The position numbers were made by a program, and so were the translations under genes. DNA of 64,000 nt from CAXBCP01 sp963974055 (GTDB lineage Bacteria; Pseudomonadota; Alphaproteobacteria; MPNO01; UBA830): contig CAXBCP010000001.1 in the NCBI GenBank assembly GCA_963974055.1, forward strand, positions 62,001 to 126,000. The letters are read 5' to 3'. Each line of letters opens with the position of its first letter. The stretch's first letter is position 1. The notes under the pieces are model-generated. The model was not told the origin of the DNA, did not search any database, and worked only from the letters and a program-made list of their open reading frames with translations. Below are positions 62,122 to 64,000 of this stretch, one piece after another.

Positions 62122-62882
62122 CAACCTACGGGATCATTCCCGCCCGGATGGCGGCAAGCCGGTTTCCCGGTAAGCCGCTTCACCTCATTGCCGGCAAGCC
62201 CATGCTGGAACATGTCTACGAGCGCGCGAAGCTTGCGTGGAAATGGGACGTGCTGTGCATTGCAACCTGCGACGAAGAAATTCGGCAATATGCAGAGGGC
62301 CGGGGCTACCCGGTGGTGATGACGGCAGATACCCATACGCGGGCGCTCGACCGTGTCGCCGAAGCCTATACGATTATTGCCGGCACCGAGGCAGACGACG
62401 ACATCGTCGTCTGTGTGCAGGGCGACGAGCCGCTACTGGCGATGGACACGATTTCAGCGGTGATCGAACCGTTCGCCAGCGACCCCACCATTGCGGGCAC
62501 CATGCTGGCGGTTCCGATCACCGAAGAATCGCTCTACCGGAATCCGGATATCGTGAAAATCATTCACGATCTTAACGGCAACGTGCTCTATACCAGCCGC
62601 CAGCCGGTGCCGTACTGCAAAGCGTTTTCGCCCGATCTCGGGGCGCTGCGTGTCGGTGGCATCTTCGGATTCCGCTGGCATTTCCTGAAATGGTTCACCG
62701 GTCTGCCGGAATCGCCGCTGGAGCGGGTCGAGGCCTGTGACAGCAACCGGATTCCCGATAACGGCCGTTTCCAGCGTCTTGCGCCCATTTCGGCCCGTCC
62801 GTATTTCTCGGTCGACAGTCCGGAAGATATCGCGTTGGTCGAGGCGGCTCTGCCCGCGGATCCGCTTTGGGGCAAGTATTGA
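62118..62882 (+). CDS. kdsB: KdsB-like CMP-ulosonate cytidylyltransferase, copy 2
   Basis: A 254-residue member of the KdsB family: IIPARMAASRFPGKPLHLIAGKPMLEHVYERA (CTP loop), CIATCDEEIRQYAEGRG, VCVQGDEPLLAMD and the DTHTRALDRVAEAY segment, which replaces the SGTER-type segment of classical KdsB as in copy 1. It is overlapped by the Gfo/Idh gene (ATGA). It probably activates the acidic sugar produced by the isomerase, SDR and Gfo/Idh genes upstream, but plain CMP-Kdo synthesis cannot be excluded. Confidence 0.85.
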   Translation: MTTYGIIPARMAASRFPGKPLHLIAGKPMLEHVYERAKLAWKWDVLCIATCDEEIRQYAEGRGYPVVMTADTHTRALDRVAEAYTIIAGTEADDDIVVCVQGDEPLLAMDTISAVIEPFASDPTIAGTMLAVPITEESLYRNPDIVKIIHDLNGNVLYTSRQPVPYCKAFSPDLGALRVGGIFGFRWHFLKWFTGLPESPLERVEACDSNRIPDNGRFQRLAPISARPYFSVDSPEDIALVEAALPADPLWGKY

Positions 62883-63925
62883 CGCCAAAGGCGTTGAAAC
62901 TAGCTCCGCTCGGTGGGCGGATCTTGGTGGTTCTGCTGAGCTTTGTCGGAGCGACATTCGTTGCCGAATACAGCGTGCGCCTGACGCTGCCGAAATACGA
63001 CCCCGCCGGGCATGTCTCGTTTTACACGGACTCCGTTACCGGTGTTTTGCTTGGCCGACCGAACAGCCGGACACGCCAGATTAAGAATTCCGGGGATTAT
63101 GACGTCGAAATCGCTTTCAATCGTCACGGTCTGCGCGACCGTCGCGACATCGCGAACGGTACCGCCCGGGATTTGTATGTTCTTGGCGATTCGTTCGCTT
63201 TCGGATGGGGGGTTGAGGAAAGCGAACGGTTTTCCAGTTTGCTCGAAAAACTGACCGACCGCAGGGTCTATAACGTTGCGACCACCGCAAACCTAGATGG
63301 TTTCGAGCGGCTTCTCGCCTTTGCGGCCAAACAGGGTGCGGTCATTCGCGATGTCGTTCTCGCGATCAATATGATCGACGACGTACAGGATTACGATACT
63401 GCACCGGCTCCGGCTCCGAAACGCCCCAAACCGTTGGCGACCGCGTTTTCGATACAGGGTGCGAAGGAATTTCTTCTGAAAAACTCAGCGTTTTATTTTC
63501 TCGCGACATCGGCGATCGGCTCGATCGATCTGGTGCGCCAGACCTTCATTCGGCTCGGTCTGGTGAAAACCCTGAAAGTCGTGGCCGGCGGTATCCCGGG
63601 CGACCGCGCCGTCCAGTCTACGGCGGACCGCATCGTCGCGCTTTCCGAGGCTTATAATCTGACCGTGATGATTATTCCGTCGCGCGGTCTTTGGGTCGGA
63701 AATAAGCAGAAAGAGACCGCGGCAGCGCATCGGAGATTCAGCGAAGCTCTGATACGCCGGGGCCTGGACATCGTAGATATGCGGCCGGTGATGGAAGCCA
63801 CGGGCGATCCGATGCAGTTCCATTTCCGGAATGACGGGCACTGGGTTCCCAAAGGGCATGATCTGGCAGCGCGGGAACTGGCCCGCAGAATTTCGCGGCG
63901 CCAACGCGATCCGGGAATGAAGTAG
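62879..63925 (+). CDS. SGNH/GDSL hydrolase family protein, membrane-anchored
   Basis: A 348-residue protein with an N-terminal hydrophobic segment (ILVVLLSFVGATFVAEYSV) and an SGNH domain: DLYVLGDSFAFGWGVEESERFSSLLEKL holds the GDS motif with the nucleophile, and FRNDGHWVPKGHDLAARELARRI holds the DxxH pair. Such proteins act with MBOAT acyltransferases in periplasmic O-acetylation of polysaccharides, and an MBOAT gene follows at once. The TTG start at 62879 overlaps the previous stop (TTGA). Confidence 0.85.
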   Translation: MTPKALKLAPLGGRILVVLLSFVGATFVAEYSVRLTLPKYDPAGHVSFYTDSVTGVLLGRPNSRTRQIKNSGDYDVEIAFNRHGLRDRRDIANGTARDLYVLGDSFAFGWGVEESERFSSLLEKLTDRRVYNVATTANLDGFERLLAFAAKQGAVIRDVVLAINMIDDVQDYDTAPAPAPKRPKPLATAFSIQGAKEFLLKNSAFYFLATSAIGSIDLVRQTFIRLGLVKTLKVVAGGIPGDRAVQSTADRIVALSEAYNLTVMIIPSRGLWVGNKQKETAAAHRRFSEALIRRGLDIVDMRPVMEATGDPMQFHFRNDGHWVPKGHDLAARELARRISRRQRDPGMK

Positions 63926-63935
63926 CGCCCGTTCC

Positions 63936-64000
63936 ATGTTGTTCAGCACAACAGAATTTCTGTTCCTGTTTCTGCCGCTGACGGTGGCCGGCTTTGCCCT
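63936..64000 (+). CDS. MBOAT family O-acyltransferase, N-terminal fragment
   Basis: The frame MLFSTTEFLFLFLPLTVAGFA runs to the right edge of the window. This opening (MLF..xEFLFLFLP) is typical of AlgI-like membrane-bound O-acyltransferases that O-acetylate exported polysaccharide. It lies 10 bp after the SGNH hydrolase gene, the usual partner. Only 21 codons are visible. Confidence 0.75.
   Translation, partial: MLFSTTEFLFLFLPLTVAGFA

Overview
The window looks like the chromosome of a free-living alphaproteobacterium, probably Rhodospirillales-like. The housekeeping genes are GC-rich and carry long antisense shadow frames. The gene order DUF1674 (SDHAF4-like) / htpX / rsmB / rpe / heparinase II/III is one I know from alphaproteobacteria, and a TAXI-type TRAP transporter and the NAGGN osmolyte trio are also present. 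I saw no tRNA, rRNA, CRISPR array or insertion sequence. Taxonomy is inferred from gene content only.

Left part (1-9.5 kb): the 3' end of tsaD, a small set of probable catabolic genes (cupin, alpha/beta hydrolase, 2OG-Fe(II) oxygenase), gpsA, a MetX-like hydrolase, an RRM protein and a two-domain VOC protein closed by a strong terminator. On the minus strand follows a TAXI-TRAP transporter (fused permease plus binding protein). From 9.75 to 12.64 kb lies a visibly less GC-rich minus-strand three-gene operon: a 45-residue exported peptide, a 595-residue multi-spanning membrane protein and a periplasmic family-3 solute-binding-like protein. I do not recognise it as a described system.

Middle (12.9-26.1 kb): EVE and Rieske proteins, then an AT-rich promoter region with a 10-bp inverted repeat, driving the osmoprotectant trio asnO-ngs-M42 peptidase (N-acetylglutaminylglutamine amide synthesis). 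acs, a MITE-like palindromic repeat, an SDHAF4-like gene, htpX, rsmB, rpe and a heparinase-family gene follow.

Right part (26.2-64 kb): a large surface-glycan island. It opens with a divergent pair: a UDP-HexNAc dehydrogenase (TviB-like) and a MarR-EPS-type regulator with an added Rossmann-like domain. Upstream of the regulator are three 15-bp dyads GTTCA-N5-TGAAC spaced exactly 23 bp apart, one of them inside a candidate promoter. An RfaH/NusG-like antiterminator follows, with an ops-like motif just before pseB. The glycan genes include pseB, pseC, pseG and pseF (pseudaminic-acid-type precursors), an aldo/keto reductase, a class III aminotransferase, a NeuD-like acetyltransferase, WbqC, two KdsB-like cytidylyltransferases, two radical SAM enzymes, several methyltransferases, an ABC flippase, a glycosyltransferase fused to a zinc alcohol dehydrogenase, two GT-B-like surface carbohydrate proteins, two Gfo/Idh/MocA oxidoreductases, an SGNH hydrolase and the start of an MBOAT O-acyltransferase. 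Most genes overlap by 4 bp (ATGA, GTGA or TTGA), so they are probably translated together. No nonulosonate synthase (PseI/NeuB) or PseH is in the window, although three CMP-sugar synthetases are; the cluster runs off the right edge.
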